Shown: piece after piece, positions 55,137-64,000 of the stretch | How positions within the stretch are numbered: position 1 is the stretch's first letter | Layout: every line of letters begins with the position of its first letter | Source: Enterovibrio coralii | GTDB lineage: Bacteria > Pseudomonadota > Gammaproteobacteria > Enterobacterales > Vibrionaceae | Assembly: GCF_001559595.1 (NCBI RefSeq) | Contig: NZ_LNTY01000060.1 | Coordinates: 151,840 to 215,839 of the forward strand | Direction: 5' to 3' | Length of the DNA: 64,000 nucleotides | Made by a program: the position numbers and the translations under genes | The notes under the pieces: model-generated | Database searches by the model: none | What the model saw: only the letters and a program-made list of their open reading frames with translations | Told to the model about the DNA's origin: nothing

Positions 55137-55241
55137 AAGTGACTCCCTCACAAAAGAAAACAGGCAGAGTGGTATTGTAAGCACTCTGCCTGAATTAGAC
55201 TTGAAGAGAGGCGTAATGTTCTCTCTTAGTTTTGCGACAAA

Positions 55242-56777
55242 CTAGACACTTGTGGCTTTTTGTCTTCGTCCCATCCAAAACGCTGCACCCAGCGACAACA
55301 AAATCCAACCATACAGCGGCAAATCACCGAATTGGGTGTATGGCGTTTGGCCGGTTGTGGTGGGCACTTTGGCTCTCAACACTTCGGTTTCGAACTGTGG
55401 GATTTGCTTGATCAGCTCACCGTGATAGCCAATAGCCGCAGTCAGACCCGTGTTGGTGGCGCGCAGCACAGGCTTACCGTTTTCGAGCGCACGCATGCGG
55501 GCAATTTCCAAATGCTGATGCGGACCAATTGAACGGCCAAACCAAGTGTCATTCGACAGCGTCAGAATGAAATCTGAATCTGGCGTCAGGCTTTGACGTA
55601 CTTGGTCGTTGAATGCAATCTCGTAGCAAATCGCAGGTGCGAGTTGGTAGCCTTTGGCATTGATGTTTGGCTGCGTGTACGTACCGCGGCTGAACGATGA
55701 CATCGGCAAGTTGAACAGCGGTGCCAACGGACGCAGCAAGTCTTCAAACGGCACAAACTCACCAAACACCAACAGGTGATGCTTGCTGTAGCTTTGCTTA
55801 GCAGGGTAGGTGTAGCCGTTTTCGCCATTCTCGCCCAAGGTGATGACGTTGTTGAAGAAACGTCCGTCAGGCGTTTGGTCGAGTACGCCAGTAATCAACG
55901 CGGTGTGGTTGTTGATTGCCGCCGCATCTAGCCTTGCTAGAAAATCAGGTAAGTCACGCTCAAGCGCAGGAATAGCCGCTTCAGGCCAAATCACGATATC
56001 GGCATCCCAGTTCTGGCGCGTCATGTCTTGATAGCTTAAAAGGGTCGGCCAGCGTTGGCTTGGTAACCATTTCAGCTCTTGCGGGACATTGCCTTGTACC
56101 ATGGCCACATCAACATCTTTGCCCGTTTCCTGCACCCAGTTAATCTGGCTGGAAAGGGTGCCGACAAGAGCAACCACAAGAGCAGGAGCAAGCGCAGACA
56201 CTTTTCGCGTCAGCACTGTGATAGCCACAGAACCTGCAATGATAAGCAGAGCCAGCGTAATGCCTTGTACACCGAACATTGGCGCAAACGAAGCCAGAGG
56301 GCCATCAATTTGGCTGTAACCCGGCCACAGCCACGGGAAGCCTGTTAAGAACCATCCTCGGAACCAATCAATCAGCAACCATAGCGAAGGCGCGAACAAG
56401 AGGTATGAGAGCGGTAATGGCAGACTGACGCGTCGTAGAATGAACGAGAACAGCGCAGGGTAAAGGGCGAGGTAAATCACCAATAAGGCAATGAGTATCA
56501 AGCCGACAGCGGTGGGTAGGCCGCCGAATTTCTCGATAACCACGTATACCCAGCCAACGCCTGTGCCAAATTGACCCAGACCCCAGCCAAAACCGATAAA
56601 GGCCGCGCGCTTAGGCGATTGCCCGTGAATGAGCAATAAGAGTGAAACCAAGGCAACCAGCATAGCTGGCCAGAATGAATAAGGCGCGAAGGCCAGAGTG
56701 GCGAGTGCACCAGAAAAAGCGGCCCCGAAGATCCGCATGAATACTTGGGGCCGCTTTAAAGTTTGTATAGCTAGCAT
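55242..56777 (-). CDS. lnt: Apolipoprotein N-acyltransferase
   Basis: Lnt adds the third acyl chain to lipoproteins at the periplasmic face of the inner membrane, a requirement for Lol sorting. The 511-residue protein has about eight membrane helices in the first 210 residues, then a nitrilase-like domain. The catalytic triad is E266 (VIWPEAAIP), K332 (SKHHLLVFGEFVP) and C384 (AICYEI). I start at the ATG at 56777, seven bases after the corC stop. The longer open frame overlaps corC and is a shadow. Confidence 0.93.
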   Translation of the reverse strand: MLAIQTLKRPQVFMRIFGAAFSGALATLAFAPYSFWPAMLVALVSLLLLIHGQSPKRAAFIGFGWGLGQFGTGVGWVYVVIEKFGGLPTAVGLILIALLVIYLALYPALFSFILRRVSLPLPLSYLLFAPSLWLLIDWFRGWFLTGFPWLWPGYSQIDGPLASFAPMFGVQGITLALLIIAGSVAITVLTRKVSALAPALVVALVGTLSSQINWVQETGKDVDVAMVQGNVPQELKWLPSQRWPTLLSYQDMTRQNWDADIVIWPEAAIPALERDLPDFLARLDAAAINNHTALITGVLDQTPDGRFFNNVITLGENGENGYTYPAKQSYSKHHLLVFGEFVPFEDLLRPLAPLFNLPMSSFSRGTYTQPNINAKGYQLAPAICYEIAFNDQVRQSLTPDSDFILTLSNDTWFGRSIGPHQHLEIARMRALENGKPVLRATNTGLTAAIGYHGELIKQIPQFETEVLRAKVPTTTGQTPYTQFGDLPLYGWILLSLGAAFWMGRRQKATSV

Positions 56778-56784
56778 TTGACGT

Positions 56785-57654
56785 TTAAGCCGTTTCTTCC
56801 TCTGCAGTAGTATCTGGAATAGTAACCTGCAATTGGATGATACGTCGACTGTCAGCTGCGGTGACTTTGAAATGGAAGTTCTCGATGTCCACTTCTTCAC
56901 CACGTGCAGGCAGGTGACCAAAGCTGGTCATTACCAGGCCGCCAATCGTGTCAATGTCGTCGTCATTGAACTGAGAACCGAATTTCTCATTGAAGTCCTC
57001 CAGCGTTGTCAGTGCTTTCACCGCGAAGGTGTGCTTGCTGAGCTGGCGGATCTCTTGCTCTTCTTCATCGTCGTATTCATCTTCGATGTCGCCGACGATT
57101 TCCTCAAGAATGTCTTCAATGGTTACTACGCCGGAAACACCGCCGAACTCATCGACAACGATCGCCATGTGGTAGCGTTCTTCCTGAAACTCTTTCAGCA
57201 GTCGGTCAACACGCTTGCTTTCCGGCACTACCACAGCAGGGCGGATCACTTTGTCGATGTCGAACGGTTCGCTGTCAGGCATCAGGTAGCGCAGCAAATC
57301 TTTTGCCAGCAGAATACCTTCAACATGGTCTTTGTCGTCGCTGATCACGGGGTAGCGTGAATGCTGCGCGTCATTGATAACCGTAATGATTTCTTCAAGA
57401 GGTTGTGAGCGTTCGATGGTCACCATCTGCGAACGCGGAATCATGATGTCTCGGATGCGCATTTCAGAAATCTGCATTACGCCTTCGAGCATATCCCGTG
57501 TGTCGTGGTCGATCAGTTCGTTCTGTTCCGAGTCACGGAATACATCTACCAGTTCCTGACGGTCTTTCGGCTCACCCTGAAAGAACTGTCCTAAACGTTC
57601 GAAGAAGGTCTTTCTACTCGGACCTTCAGAGCTTTGTGAGTTGTCTTCGTTCAT
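56785..57654 (-). CDS. corC: CBS-domain transporter-associated protein CorC
   Basis: CorC is a cytoplasmic protein implicated in Mg2+/Co2+ efflux and homeostasis. It has an acidic N-terminus, two CBS domains (about 70-200) with ISEMRIRDIMIPRSQMVTI and VVDEFGGVSGVVTIEDILEEIVGDIEDEYD, and a CorC/HlyC C-terminal domain (about 210-285). I use the ATG at 57654 (289 aa, E. coli 292). The longer frame would overlap ybeY. It follows ybeY by 25 bases in the ybeZ-ybeY-corC-lnt operon. Confidence 0.93.
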   Translation of the reverse strand: MNEDNSQSSEGPSRKTFFERLGQFFQGEPKDRQELVDVFRDSEQNELIDHDTRDMLEGVMQISEMRIRDIMIPRSQMVTIERSQPLEEIITVINDAQHSRYPVISDDKDHVEGILLAKDLLRYLMPDSEPFDIDKVIRPAVVVPESKRVDRLLKEFQEERYHMAIVVDEFGGVSGVVTIEDILEEIVGDIEDEYDDEEEQEIRQLSKHTFAVKALTTLEDFNEKFGSQFNDDDIDTIGGLVMTSFGHLPARGEEVDIENFHFKVTAADSRRIIQLQVTIPDTTAEEETA

Positions 57655-57679
57655 TGTCTCAATTTTTACAACGTTGATA

Positions 57680-58144
57680 TTAGATGAAGTCGGCCGCGTA
57701 AGGGTTTTCAAAGCCCAGCGCGTTCATGATTGAAATCTCGAGAGATTCCATTTCTTCCGCTTCTTCATCGTCAATATGGTCATAACCTAGCAGATGGAGA
57801 CTGCCATGTACAACCATGTGCGCCCAATGGGCAAACAGTTCTTTATTCTGTTCTTCAGCTTCATTTTCTACAACCTGACGGCAAATAATCAGGTCGCCTA
57901 GCAGATCTAACTCTACACCAGGAGGCGCTTCGAACGGAAACGACAACACGTTCGTCGGTTTGTCTTTGCCGCGGTAGTCGCGGTTAAGAGACTGGCTTTC
58001 GAACTCGTCAACGATTCGGATGGTCACTTCCGCTTGCTCGCGGAAAGACTTCACCGCCTGCTCAAACCAGCTTTGTAGCTGTTGCTCAGACGGCAGATTA
58101 TCAGTGTTTTGTGTCGCGATTTGAAGATCGACGAAATATTGCAT
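57680..58144 (-). CDS. ybeY: Endoribonuclease YbeY
   Basis: YbeY is a zinc endoribonuclease involved in 16S rRNA 3'-end maturation and ribosome quality control. The zinc ligands are His113, His117 and His123 in HGSLHLLGYDH, preceded by RGKDKPTNVLSFPFE. The 154-residue length equals E. coli's 155. It begins one base after the ybeZ stop, the conserved pairing. No truncation or frame break is seen. Confidence 0.95.
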   Translation of the reverse strand: MQYFVDLQIATQNTDNLPSEQQLQSWFEQAVKSFREQAEVTIRIVDEFESQSLNRDYRGKDKPTNVLSFPFEAPPGVELDLLGDLIICRQVVENEAEEQNKELFAHWAHMVVHGSLHLLGYDHIDDEEAEEMESLEISIMNALGFENPYAADFI

Positions 58145-59221
58145 TTAAGATTGCTTCTCTTCTGAATGTGCAGCAGTGGTGATTGCTGCCTCTCTTTCTT
58201 GACGGCGACGCTCTTCCGCTTGTTTGCGGGCGCGCGCGTCTTCTGCTTCCCACGCGTCGTACGCTTGTACGATACGGGCAACAACAGGGTGTCTGACCAC
58301 GTCATCTGCTTGGAAGAAGTTGAAGCTGATTTCATTTACATCGGCTAACACTTCAATCGCATGGCGAAGGCCTGATTTTGCGTTACGAGGCAAGTCTATC
58401 TGCGTCACGTCACCGGTGATCACCGCACGGCTGTTAAAGCCAATACGGGTCAGGAACATCTTCATTTGTTCCACGGTGGTGTTCTGGCTTTCATCCAAAA
58501 TGATGAAGGCGTCATTCAGCGTACGGCCACGCATGTAAGCCAGTGGAGCCACTTCAATGACGTTGCGTTCAATCAGCTTCTCTACACGCTCAAAGCCCAG
58601 CATTTCAAACAGTGCGTCGTAAAGCGGGCGCAGATAAGGGTCCACCTTTTGGCTCAAATCACCTGGCAGGAAGCCTAGCTTCTCACCGGCTTCAACCGCA
58701 GGGCGTGTCAGCAGAATGCGACGAATTTCCTGACGCTCAAGCGCATCAACAGCAGCAGCAACCGCCAAGTAAGTTTTACCTGTACCCGCAGGGCCAATAC
58801 CGAAGGTGATGTCGTGGGTCACCATGTTGGCGATGTATTGCGCTTGGTTAGGTGTGCGAGGCTTGATAACACCTTTTTTAGTCTTGATGTTGATCTCTTT
58901 GCCATAAGGAATCGAGGATTCAACATTTTGCTCTAATACGCCGCTTTCTTTGATCGCCAAATGGACCATGTCCGGTTCAATATCCGGATAACGGTTTTTG
59001 ACAGGTGCAGTTTCAACGTAAAGCGTTTTGAGGATGTCGATTGCGGCAGTCGCCGTATGAGGCTTGCCAACAACAGAGAATTCGTGACTACGGTGGTTAA
59101 TTTCCACACCCAAACGGCGTTCGAGATGCTTGATGTTGTCATCAAACGGGCCGCACAGGCTGGCAAGGCGTGAATTATCAGCTGGTTCCAGTGATACTTC
59201 CAGAGTAATGATTTTGTTCAA
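58145..59221 (-). CDS. ybeZ: PhoH-like ATPase YbeZ
   Basis: YbeZ is a cytoplasmic NTPase that partners YbeY in RNA/ribosome metabolism. The 358-residue protein has the PhoH core: Walker A GPAGTGKT (143-150), QNTTVEQMKMFLTRIG and Walker B-type IILDESQ, then GDVTQIDLP. The C-terminal tail is a long charged helix rich in Arg, Glu and Lys. It starts with TTG at 59221 behind AGGA. It heads the ybeZ-ybeY-corC-lnt run, after the 103-base gap from miaB. Confidence 0.92.
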   Translation of the reverse strand: MNKIITLEVSLEPADNSRLASLCGPFDDNIKHLERRLGVEINHRSHEFSVVGKPHTATAAIDILKTLYVETAPVKNRYPDIEPDMVHLAIKESGVLEQNVESSIPYGKEINIKTKKGVIKPRTPNQAQYIANMVTHDITFGIGPAGTGKTYLAVAAAVDALERQEIRRILLTRPAVEAGEKLGFLPGDLSQKVDPYLRPLYDALFEMLGFERVEKLIERNVIEVAPLAYMRGRTLNDAFIILDESQNTTVEQMKMFLTRIGFNSRAVITGDVTQIDLPRNAKSGLRHAIEVLADVNEISFNFFQADDVVRHPVVARIVQAYDAWEAEDARARKQAEERRRQEREAAITTAAHSEEKQS

Positions 59222-59324
59222 CGCTGTCCTCGCAAATGTTATCGGCGCTTGTATCTCGCGCCGATAACGGTGATTACCCCTGCATCATTGCAGGGCTAGG
59301 GATGGCTAAAAGGCCTCCGATCTA

Positions 59325-60749
59325 TTACGGAGTATACACGCCTACGCCAAGATCATCTTCTTTGCGTGTTTTTGCCATCATCTCTGCAGGTGACACAGCC
59401 ACACGCAGATTCATTTCTTTCTCGGTACGAACCAGTTCACCACGCAGGGAGTTTGGCAGTACGTCAGTGATTTTCACATCAACAAACTGACCGATCAAAT
59501 CCACTGAACCTTCGAAGTTTACCACGCGGTTGTTTTCAGTACGGCCACGCAGCTCCATCAGGTTCTTCTTAGAAGGACCTTCAACCAGAATACGCTGCTC
59601 AGTGTCCGCCATTTGACGCGAGTAAATCATCGCTTGTGCGTTGATTTGCTGTTGCAGCTCGTACAGACGCTCTTTCTTCTCTTGCTCTGGGGTATCGTCT
59701 GGGAAGTCCGCTGCTGGCGTACCTGGACGAGGAGAGAAGATGAAGCTGAAGCTCATGTCGAAGTTCACATCACGGATCAGCTTCATGGTCGCTTGGAAGT
59801 CAGCGTCAGTTTCACCTGGGAAACCTACGATGAAGTCAGAGCTGATTGCGATACCTGGACGTGCTTCGCGCAGTTTACGGATTTTCGATTTGTACTCGAT
59901 CGCCGTGTGTGGACGCTTCATCAGTGTCAGGATACGGTCTGAACCGCTCTGTACTGGCAGGTGCAGGAAGCTCACCAGTTCAGGGGTATCTTTGTACACT
60001 TCGATGATGTCGTCAGTGAACTCGATTGGGTGGCTGGTGGTGTAACGAATACGGTCGATACCATCAATTGCCGCCACGTAACGAAGCAGTTCAGCAAACG
60101 TACATACGTCGCCGTCGTGCGTGTCACCACGGTATGCGTTAACGTTCTGACCCAGCAGGTTCACTTCACGCACGCCTTGCTCTGCAAGTTGCGCGATTTC
60201 GAACAGTACGTCGTCCATTGGACGGCTAACTTCTTCACCACGGGTGTACGGTACAACACAGTAGGTGCAGTACTTAGAACAGCCTTCCATGATAGAAACG
60301 AACGCAGTCGGGCCTTCAGCGCGTGGCTCTGGCAGGCTGTCGAACTTTTCGATCTCTGGGAACGAAATGTCCATAACTGGTGCTTCGTCCATTTGAGACT
60401 GTTTGATCATTTGTGGCAGACGGTGCAGCGTCTGTGGGCCAAAGATCACATCAACATACGGTGCGCGGTCACGAATGTGGTCGCCTTCCTGCGTTGCTAC
60501 ACAGCCGCCAACGCCAATAACTAGGCCAGGCTTCTGATCCTTCAGGTTTTTCCAGCGACCCAGCTGGTGGAACACTTTTTCCTGAGCCTTTTCGCGGATT
60601 GAACAGGTATTCAGAAGCAGTACATCCGCTTCTTCCGGCTCTTCGGTCAGCTCGTAGCCGCCGGCCGCGTTTAGCAGATCTGCCATTTTAGATGAATCGT
60701 ATTCGTTCATCTGGCAGCCCCAGGTTTTGATCAGCAGTTTCTTAGCCAT
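59325..60749 (-). CDS. miaB: tRNA-2-methylthio-N6-dimethylallyladenosine synthase
   Basis: MiaB adds a methylthio group to i6A37 of tRNA by radical SAM chemistry. The 474-residue protein has an N-terminal cluster domain (C12 in WGCQMNEYDSS, Cys in NTCSIREKA and in GGCVATQEG), the radical SAM triad CSKYCTYC (about 157-164), and a C-terminal TRAM domain (LVEGPSKKNLMELRGRTENNR). It precedes ybeZ on the same strand and is divergent from ubiF, the same order as in E. coli. Confidence 0.96.
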   Translation of the reverse strand: MAKKLLIKTWGCQMNEYDSSKMADLLNAAGGYELTEEPEEADVLLLNTCSIREKAQEKVFHQLGRWKNLKDQKPGLVIGVGGCVATQEGDHIRDRAPYVDVIFGPQTLHRLPQMIKQSQMDEAPVMDISFPEIEKFDSLPEPRAEGPTAFVSIMEGCSKYCTYCVVPYTRGEEVSRPMDDVLFEIAQLAEQGVREVNLLGQNVNAYRGDTHDGDVCTFAELLRYVAAIDGIDRIRYTTSHPIEFTDDIIEVYKDTPELVSFLHLPVQSGSDRILTLMKRPHTAIEYKSKIRKLREARPGIAISSDFIVGFPGETDADFQATMKLIRDVNFDMSFSFIFSPRPGTPAADFPDDTPEQEKKERLYELQQQINAQAMIYSRQMADTEQRILVEGPSKKNLMELRGRTENNRVVNFEGSVDLIGQFVDVKITDVLPNSLRGELVRTEKEMNLRVAVSPAEMMAKTRKEDDLGVGVYTP

Positions 60750-61044
60750 GTAACTTATTGCTCATGTTAATGTTTTACGTCTTTCGACTGAGCGTAATAG
60801 AAAAGGAGTATGCTGTTTCGCTCCTCAACCACTCAGTCGGAATTCACTATTCTGTTCTTCCCAATACCTTGCGTCAGCTGGGCTGGGTTCTGATTAGCCG
60901 CGTATTGTACTGCTTTAGTCATTCTGTGACCAGATCGTGTTCTCCCCAAATTTTTTACTGGAATTCCAGCGATACATTCGCCGTTATTATCGCTTTTGAG
61001 GTCACGGTAGGTAGAATGTCAGCAGCTTTTAAAGAGATTGTGTT

Positions 61045-62205
61045 ATGAAACAATTCGATATTATTGTCGTAGGCGGTGGCATGGTAGGTGCTGCAGCCGC
61101 ATTGGGCCTTGCTAAGCAAGGAAAACGCGTGGCGATGGTGGAGCGCAATGCACCCAAACCTTACTCGCCAGAACAGCCCATGGATTTGCGTGTTTCCGCC
61201 ATTTCTCCTTCTTCGATAAGTCTGCTGAAATCTCTCAAAGTCTGGGATGACGTCACCGAGATGCGTTTGTGTCCGTACCGCCGTCTTGAGACATGGGAAC
61301 ATCCTGAATGCCGTATTCGTTTCAGTGCTGACAGCATGAACTTGGCTGAGCTTGGCTATATCGTTGAAAACCGTGTGCTCCAACTGGCGTTGTGGAAAGG
61401 TTGTGAGGCGCAGGCGAACTTGGAAATCATTTGTCCGGGCAACATTGTCGCGATGCTGGCCGATGAAAACGGTCATGTGGTTGAGCTTGAAAGTGGCGAG
61501 ATGCTTCACGGCAAATGGTTGCTGGGTGCAGATGGTGCGAATTCGCGCGTGCGCGATTACGCCAAAATTGGTGTAACTGCATGGGACTATCGTCAGCACT
61601 GCATGTTAGTGAACGTAAAAACGGAATTCCCGCAGCAAGACATTACTTGGCAATGGTTCACGCCAGAAGGGCCGCGTTCTTTCCTTCCGCTCCCTGGTAA
61701 CCAAGGTTCTTTGGTGTGGTATGACAATCCAGCGCGTATTAAGCAGCTTTGTGGTCTTTCACCCGTTGCACTGCGTGAGGAGATTCTGAAGCACTTCCCG
61801 AAAGAGTTAGGTGACATTGACGTGATCGGCCAAGGTGCCTTCCCGCTGACTCGTCGCCATGCTCAGCGTTACTATCAAAACAAGGTGGTATTGTTGGGCG
61901 ATGCAGCGCACACCATCAATCCACTGGCAGGACAAGGCGTGAACCTTGGCTTTAAAGACGTGGATGCGTTGTTGGATGTGGTTGCCGATGCGGGCGTGGA
62001 ATGGCTGGATGATGATGTATTGAAAGCCTACGAGCATAAGCGCAAGCCTGATAATCTCATCATGCAAACCGGCATGGACGTGTTCTATGGCGGCTTTAGC
62101 AATGACATTGCACCGCTGAAATTGCTGCGCAATGTGGGACTGAAACTGGCTGAAAACAGCGGCCCAATCAAGCAGCAGGTGCTGAAGTACGCAATGGGGC
62201 TTTAG
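61045..62205 (+). CDS. ubiF: 3-demethoxyubiquinol 3-hydroxylase (UbiF)
   Basis: UbiF is the FAD-dependent hydroxylase of C6 in late ubiquinone synthesis. The 386-residue protein has the dinucleotide fold VVGGGMVGAAAALGLAKQG (about 7-26), the DG motif ADGANSRVRDYAKI and the FAD ribityl motif LLGDAAHTINPLAGQGVNLGFKD (about 286-308). Paralogues UbiH and UbiI share these motifs; the MiaB-UbiF-tRNA order favours UbiF. The 295-base gap to miaB should hold both promoters. Nothing else is visible there. Confidence 0.88.
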   Translation: MKQFDIIVVGGGMVGAAAALGLAKQGKRVAMVERNAPKPYSPEQPMDLRVSAISPSSISLLKSLKVWDDVTEMRLCPYRRLETWEHPECRIRFSADSMNLAELGYIVENRVLQLALWKGCEAQANLEIICPGNIVAMLADENGHVVELESGEMLHGKWLLGADGANSRVRDYAKIGVTAWDYRQHCMLVNVKTEFPQQDITWQWFTPEGPRSFLPLPGNQGSLVWYDNPARIKQLCGLSPVALREEILKHFPKELGDIDVIGQGAFPLTRRHAQRYYQNKVVLLGDAAHTINPLAGQGVNLGFKDVDALLDVVADAGVEWLDDDVLKAYEHKRKPDNLIMQTGMDVFYGGFSNDIAPLKLLRNVGLKLAENSGPIKQQVLKYAMGL

Positions 62206-62223
62206 CAACATTCTGACTGGTTT

Positions 62224-62260
62224 AAATGGCGATTAGTTCGATTGTTAATCGCCATTTTTA
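62224..62260. terminator. Bidirectional terminator between ubiF and selO
   Basis: AAATGGCGATTA (62224-62235) pairs with TAATCGCCATTT (62246-62257) around a 10-base loop, between convergent genes. Confidence 0.85.
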
Positions 62261-62286
62261 TAACCAATACCTTGTTTTCTATTTGA

Positions 62287-63759
62287 TTAGGTTCCGCAGA
62301 AGGTTCTTAGTACGCGTTCTTGCGGCTCTGGTGCGGCTTGCAGGTCGCGATTATCTTCAGAGACGTCATACGGCGTTTTTAATGCCTCAGCCAAGCGATG
62401 GAATAGGGTGAAGTCATTTCTTTCCATCGCATCGTCAATCGCTTTCTCTACTTGGTGGTTTCTGGCGATCAACGCGGGATTTGCCCGCCGCATCGCGCTA
62501 ATCACGTCTTCACCACGATCTCGCACTTGCTCCCACTGAGATAGCCATGCTTGGCCGACATCTGGTGCTGAAAACAGCGATAGCAACTGCGCATCACTTT
62601 CGCCTTGTGCGTGACGAGTCAACGCATCAAAAAATAGGGTAAAGTCGATGCCTTCACGCTCAAGTGTCGGGAGCGCGTGGTTGATCAAATCTTCTGCTAT
62701 TTCGCTGTCGGATGTAATACCCAGTTTGGCTTTCAGCCCCTGCTGAAAGGCATCTTGGAAGGTAGAGACGTAAGGTTGAAGACGCGTTTCGGCAATCTTA
62801 ATGGCTTGCTCATCGTCGCTATCGAACAATGGCAATAAGGTTTCGGCTAAACGAGATAAATTCCAATAGCCAATGTTGGCTTGCTGGTTCCACGCATATC
62901 GACTTTCACGGTCAATAGAGCTAAACACCTTACCGGCCTTAAACTCATCCATGAAAGCACATGGGCCAAAGTCGATGGTTTCACCGACTAAAGACATATT
63001 GTCTGTGTTCATCACGCCATGGATAAAACCAACCAGCATCCACTTCGCGATAAGATGAGCTTGCCTGTTGCCAATGGCTTCAAGCAGGGCAGGGTATTTG
63101 TCATCGAGGTCTGAAAGCTCGGGGTAATGATGTTCAATCAGGTGATCAGCGAGTGCTTTAACGCCTGACTCACCGCTTTTTGCATATGCATACTGAAATG
63201 AGCCAACACGAATGTGGCTGGATGCGGCACGCACCTGAATACCACCTGGCACCATTTGGTAATCGCGCATGACATTTTCGCCTGTGCTCAAAATCGCAAT
63301 GGTGCGCGTGGTTGGAATACCAAGACCAGCCATGGCTTCGCCAATGAGGTATTCACGGATAACAGCACCGACAGTCGCTCGGCCATCGCCGCCGCGGGAA
63401 TAAGGTGTTCGTCCAGAGCCTTTTAACTGTACGTCGACGTAGTTGCCATCACGAGTTTGGATTTGGCCCAGCATATGAGCGCGGCCATCTCCCAGCAACG
63501 GTGAGTAGTAGCCAAATTGGTGCCCCGCATATGCCATGGCGACGGGATCAGAACTTGAATAGTCCCCGTTACCCGAAAGAAAGTTAATGCCCTCAACGTC
63601 TTCAAACCAATCTGACTCCACACCATATTGATGCAAGAGATCGTGATTCAATGCCAACAACGCAGGGGATTCCACACGCTTAGGCGTGAGCTGCGTATAC
63701 ATGTCATTCGGCAGAGATAAATAGATTTGATGTTTGATTGGATTGGCGTTTTGGGTCAT
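62287..63759 (-). CDS. selO: Protein adenylyltransferase SelO (YdiU family pseudokinase)
   Basis: SelO transfers AMP from ATP to Ser/Thr/Tyr hydroxyls of target proteins and protects against oxidative stress in E. coli. The 490-residue protein has the inverted-nucleotide kinase fold: YAGHQFGYYSPLLGDGRAHMLG, VQLKGSGRTPYSRGGDGRATVG and FIHGVMNTDNMSLVGETIDFGPCAF, which contains the metal-binding Asn and Asp. It ends RTFCGT; the Cys is at the place of selenocysteine in eukaryotic homologues. I prefer the ATG at 63759 over the adjacent GTG at 63762. Confidence 0.93.
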   Translation of the reverse strand: MTQNANPIKHQIYLSLPNDMYTQLTPKRVESPALLALNHDLLHQYGVESDWFEDVEGINFLSGNGDYSSSDPVAMAYAGHQFGYYSPLLGDGRAHMLGQIQTRDGNYVDVQLKGSGRTPYSRGGDGRATVGAVIREYLIGEAMAGLGIPTTRTIAILSTGENVMRDYQMVPGGIQVRAASSHIRVGSFQYAYAKSGESGVKALADHLIEHHYPELSDLDDKYPALLEAIGNRQAHLIAKWMLVGFIHGVMNTDNMSLVGETIDFGPCAFMDEFKAGKVFSSIDRESRYAWNQQANIGYWNLSRLAETLLPLFDSDDEQAIKIAETRLQPYVSTFQDAFQQGLKAKLGITSDSEIAEDLINHALPTLEREGIDFTLFFDALTRHAQGESDAQLLSLFSAPDVGQAWLSQWEQVRDRGEDVISAMRRANPALIARNHQVEKAIDDAMERNDFTLFHRLAEALKTPYDVSEDNRDLQAAPEPQERVLRTFCGT

Positions 63760-63857
63760 CACAACGATTCCTTTGTACTTTTATAAAGCGTACAGGGATT
63801 GGACGTTGATTCAACCACGGAAAAAGAAGGGGTATGTGGAAATTACAGAGGGCAGAA

Positions 63858-63884
63858 ACGAAGAAAGCCCGCCGTTAGGCGAGC
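63858..63884 (-). terminator. Intrinsic terminator after tRNA-Gln
   Basis: On the minus strand GCTCGCC pairs with GGCGGGC around TAAC (one G-U pair), followed by a T-rich stretch, 11 bases past the tRNA 3' end. Confidence 0.7.
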
Positions 63885-63894
63885 TCTCAGAATA

Positions 63895-63969
63895 TGGCTG
63901 GGGTACCTGGATTCGAACCAGGGAATGGCGGCATCAAAAGCCGCTGCCTTACCGCTTGGCGATACCCCA
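63895..63969 (-). tRNA. tRNA-Gln (anticodon TTG)
   Basis: Seventy-five bases with encoded CCA fold into a normal cloverleaf. The acceptor TGGGGTA pairs with TACCCCA. The anticodon stem GCGGC/GCCGC encloses TTTTGAT, giving anticodon TTG for CAA codons. The T arm contains GGTTCGAATCC. It closely resembles E. coli glnU. In E. coli a cluster of Gln, Leu and Met tRNAs follows ubiF, so further tRNA genes probably lie to the right of the window. Confidence 0.96.
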
Positions 63970-64000
63970 ATTGTTTTATGCTTTTCAGCAAAGGTTTGGT

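Noticed and set aside
55242..56921. Longer lnt start 48 codons upstream
   Set aside because: It would overlap corC by about 137 bases and adds residues unlike Lnt; the ATG at 56777 fits operon spacing.

Overview
The window is a continuous piece of a gammaproteobacterial chromosome, almost certainly from the family Vibrionaceae. The evidence is a sodium-driven flagellar stator pair (pomA-pomB), the six-gene Na+-translocating NADH:quinone reductase operon (nqrA-F) followed by apbE and nqrM, and protein sequences that read like Vibrio orthologues throughout. I lean towards the Grimontia/Enterovibrio side of the family, but the sequence alone does not settle the genus. Nearly all of it is core chromosome. 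I found no prophage, CRISPR array or intact insertion sequence.

Layout. 1-5.3 kb: dxs (cut by the window edge), ispA and xseB for isoprenoid synthesis and exonuclease VII, then pomAB and thiI. 5.3-8.3 kb: a CmcJ/NvfI-like oxygenase gene divergent from a LysR regulator, and an MDR-family reductase. 8.3-15.6 kb: yajL, panE, a Tsx-type nucleoside channel, ampG, a small unknown gene, a periplasmic cyclophilin, yajG, rlmG and bolA. 16-23.3 kb: nqrABCDEF, apbE and nqrM, which build and flavinylate the Na+ pump. 23.3-29.1 kb: a REC-REC-GGDEF regulator, SOS-controlled dinB, pepD and a chemoreceptor. 29.3-36.3 kb: an unassigned transcript unit, a purine permease with two PurR-like boxes, gpt, frsA, crl and proBA. 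36.4-39.8 kb: a LysR regulator with the glycyl-radical pair yjjW-yjjI. 39.8-41.3 kb: a small AT-rich accessory patch with a MalM-like lipoprotein and a decayed IS3-family transposase end. 41.3-60.7 kb: a long leftward cell-envelope/translation block (lipA, lipB, ybeD, dacA, rlpA, rodA, mrdA, rlmH, rsfS, holA, lptE, leuS, a SYLF gene, lnt, corC, ybeY, ybeZ, miaB), interrupted by rightward ybeL. 61-64 kb: ubiF, selO and a tRNA-Gln.

The most striking property of the window concerns sequence quality. Thirteen genes, including essential ones (mrdA, leuS, rlmH), carry in total 15 apparent frameshifts. Each is repaired by adding one base, usually lengthening a short G or C run. Repaired lengths match family lengths (thiI 482 aa, proA 417 aa, lipA 321 aa). 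This points to systematic base-loss errors in the assembly, not to gene decay. I therefore annotate these loci over their full extent and state where the frame breaks.

Regulation visible in the DNA: a LexA box over the dinB promoter; two PurR-like boxes before the purine permease; a CRP-like site next to a LacI-family palindrome before the nucleoside channel; a hairpin-rich nqrA leader; and many bidirectional intrinsic terminators between convergent genes. The best candidate for something undescribed is the promoter-to-terminator unit at about 29.28-29.67 kb, which matches no RNA family I recognise.
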